DNA of 64,000 bases from Candidatus Paralactobacillus gallistercoris (GTDB lineage Bacteria > Bacillota > Bacilli > Lactobacillales > Lactobacillaceae). The DNA lies in assembly GCA_018883675.1 (NCBI GenBank), contig JAHLFS010000051.1:19959-83958 (forward strand), written 5' to 3'. The notes under the pieces are model-generated. The model was not told the origin of the DNA. It was given only the letters and a program-made list of their open reading frames with translations, and searched no databases. Of the stretch, positions 62,413 to 64,000 are shown piece by piece. Numbering within the stretch: position 1 is the first letter of the stretch; each line of letters opens with the position of its first letter. The translations under genes and the position numbers were made by a program.

Positions 62413-63149
62413 TTATAGCGAAATAAATTGTGCCATTGTTGTTTAGTACCGTTAAAAACGGTCAACGGTAATGGCACATTAATTTTATTACGATTAAAAT
62501 AACCATTAGTTTGATACTCCCAAAATTGGGCTTGTTTGCGTGTAGGTGCTGATTTTTGAACTAACCACTTTTTATTAGGTAAGTTGCCAATCAAATGATT
62601 AACTACTCCAGGATTACCCCAAATAATACAAGGACGGTGGTAATAATTTTGAACAATCGTAACAAATGTGGCTAAATGCTGACGCATAATTTTTAAATTG
62701 AGCGAGTGTTGATTATACTTACCATAATAATCAACATAAACCGCAATTGGTAAGTTACCAATTTGATCACCAGTTTGACTAATAAAATACTTAGCCTGGG
62801 CTTGTGGTGAACTGCTAAAACTAAAGCAATGATAAACTCCCACTGGCATTAAACTGCCCTGCGCACTAGTATAATTAATTTCAAAATTATCATCAGCGTA
62901 ACTAGCTCCTGAAGTTGATTTAACATAAACAAAATCAACGCCAGCTTGTTTTAATTTTTGAAAGTCAAAACTACCATCACTTTGGTTTAAGCTAATTCCC
63001 ATAATTGGATAACGATGTGAGCTGGGACGTTGATGATTATGTTGATACCATAAATGCCCACTAAAAATTAAAATCATGATTAGTAAAATAATACCCAACA
63101 CGTGATATAAAGCATGTTGATGTCGGTATTGTTGTCGCGATTTATACAT
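62409..63149 (-). CDS. membrane-anchored GH25 (lysozyme)-like protein, probably catalytically altered
   Basis: N-terminal TM; GISLNQSDGSFDFQKLKQAGVDFVYVKSTSGASYADDNFEIN and YVDYYG align by eye with GH25 motifs. Confidence 0.8.
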   Translation of the reverse strand: MYKSRQQYRHQHALYHVLGIILLIMILIFSGHLWYQHNHQRPSSHRYPIMGISLNQSDGSFDFQKLKQAGVDFVYVKSTSGASYADDNFEINYTSAQGSLMPVGVYHCFSFSSSPQAQAKYFISQTGDQIGNLPIAVYVDYYGKYNQHSLNLKIMRQHLATFVTIVQNYYHRPCIIWGNPGVVNHLIGNLPNKKWLVQKSAPTRKQAQFWEYQTNGYFNRNKINVPLPLTVFNGTKQQWHNLFRYN

Positions 63150-63289
63150 GTTACCACCACTTTGATATTCATTGTAGCAGATTTTTATTTTTAATTTTTA
63201 CAAAATTTATTACTAAACCAGCAATAATAATTAGCATATTACCAACTATCTTAAGAAAAAATGGTATGAACGCGTTAACGATTAAACTC

Positions 63290-63321
63290 AAAAAGCCGGT
63301 TTCTAAGCACCGGCTTTTTTT
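63290..63321. terminator. strong hairpin terminator
   Basis: AAAAAGCCGGTTTCTAAGCACCGGCTTTTTTT. Confidence 0.85.
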
Positions 63322-63492
63322 AAATATTACTAATAACTAACGTTTTACTAATAATGTTACACTTTCCACATGCCACGACTCGACGTTATTCATCACACAT
63401 TATGGATTAACCGCTGCACTATGAGCTTTCTATTAACTACGTCAAGCGAGCATAGTTGTTAACTCGCTTCCACAATTCCAAATATTACCTTA

Positions 63493-63574
63493 TTGTGGGG
63501 ATGAGTAGCAAGCTCCAGATTATTACCGGTTTGTGGAAAATATATATTCCAAAATAAAAATTGGAGGTTTGTGG
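63493..63574 (+). repeat. three TTGTGG elements at exact 38-bp spacing within imperfect ~38-bp units
   Basis: TTGTGG at 63493, 63531, 63569; upstream cores TTCCAAATATTACCTTATTGTGG and CTCCAGATTATTACCGGTTTGTGG. Confidence 0.6.
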
Positions 63575-63657
63575 GAACTAATATTCATTCTACAGTAAAC
63601 AATTATTCTTGTAAGAAGTTTTATGTGTACCCTTTGTATTTTCCACATTTTGTGCAT

Positions 63658-63707
63658 AATAAAAGATCGTCCCACAAACTTTGGCGAGTTACGGACGATC
63701 TTTTATT
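63658..63707 (+). terminator. 15-bp perfect hairpin (terminator-like)
   Basis: AATAAAAGATCGTCC-20 nt-GGACGATCTTTTATT. Confidence 0.8.
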
Positions 63708-63720
63708 AATCTAAGTAACT

Positions 63721-63754
63721 AAGCCACCGCCTTTAAAGCGGCTCGCTTTTTTTG
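63721..63754 (+). terminator. second hairpin with T7 tract
   Basis: AGCCACCGCCTTTAAAGCGGCTCGCTTTTTTT. Confidence 0.55.
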
Positions 63755-63803
63755 TTTACAACTATATTCTAACACCAGTGATGAATTGGAGCAATGAAAC
63801 ACT

Positions 63804-64000
63804 TTAAAATTCAGGATAAGGTAATACCTTTAATCTATGTTCTAAAACTAATTTATTAACGATATTCTCTCCATGGATATTACTAAGTGTTTGCCCATAG
63901 CTAGTCAATAAACGTACAACATCTGAAGTGTATTGTTCACGATTCTCTAATGGGGTATTTCCCTCATAGTAATAAAAAATTAATTTAGTCTGACTATGAT
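63804..64000 (-). CDS. C-terminal part of an unidentified protein (runs off the right edge)
   Basis: Open frame ...HSQTKLIFYYYEGNTPLENREQYTSDVVRLLTSYGQTLSNIHGENIVNKLVLEHRLKVLPYPEF*. Confidence 0.6.
   Translation of the reverse strand, partial: HSQTKLIFYYYEGNTPLENREQYTSDVVRLLTSYGQTLSNIHGENIVNKLVLEHRLKVLPYPEF

Noticed and set aside
63325-63755. Type III toxin-antitoxin RNA or tracrRNA interpretation of the right-edge intergenic region
   Set aside because: Repeats and terminator are suggestive, but no toxin ORF follows on the same strand and no Cas gene or CRISPR repeat is in the window. Kept only as a generic structured-RNA candidate.
63325-63755. tmRNA, RNase P RNA or T-box in the same region
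   Set aside because: No tRNA-like acceptor/T-loop ends, no GAGGAAAGTCC-type RNase P core, no TGGNACCGCG T-box bulge sequence.
1-64000. CRISPR array, prophage or transposon
   Set aside because: No regularly spaced identical repeats, integrase, transposase or phage structural genes were seen in the ORF set or by eye.

Overview
Low-GC Firmicutes (Lactobacillales-type) chromosomal window, transcribed mostly on the minus strand. Most of it is core housekeeping: tsaD/tsaB, rsmI-yabA-holB-tmk, yaaL-recR-ybaB-dnaX plus the SRP RNA, rplL-rplJ with L10 leader, rplA-rplK-nusG-secE-rpmG-sigH-yacP-rlmB-mrnC-cysS-gltX, radA, kup, rpsI-rplM-truA-ecfT-ecfA2-ecfA1, mvaS-mvaA, galU-flippase-glf, map, and a tRNA-Arg(CCT). 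The accessory or unusual parts are: (i) a block inserted between tmk and yaaL (~7.6-14.9 kb) pairing a zinc/manganese-type ABC importer behind an AdcR-like palindrome with a 1550-aa M60-like (enhancin/mucinase type) surface metalloprotease; (ii) a structured leader on folT whose helix would sequester the Shine-Dalgarno sequence; (iii) a GH25-like membrane protein whose catalytic acidic positions appear substituted; (iv) a ~640-bp intergenic region near the right edge (63.15-63.80 kb) with 38-bp-phased TTGTGG elements, long-range complementary segments and strong hairpins, the best candidate here for an undescribed structured RNA or cis-element. No CRISPR array, rRNA, prophage or transposase was seen. 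All assignments come from reading sequence and motif recognition; no searches were run.
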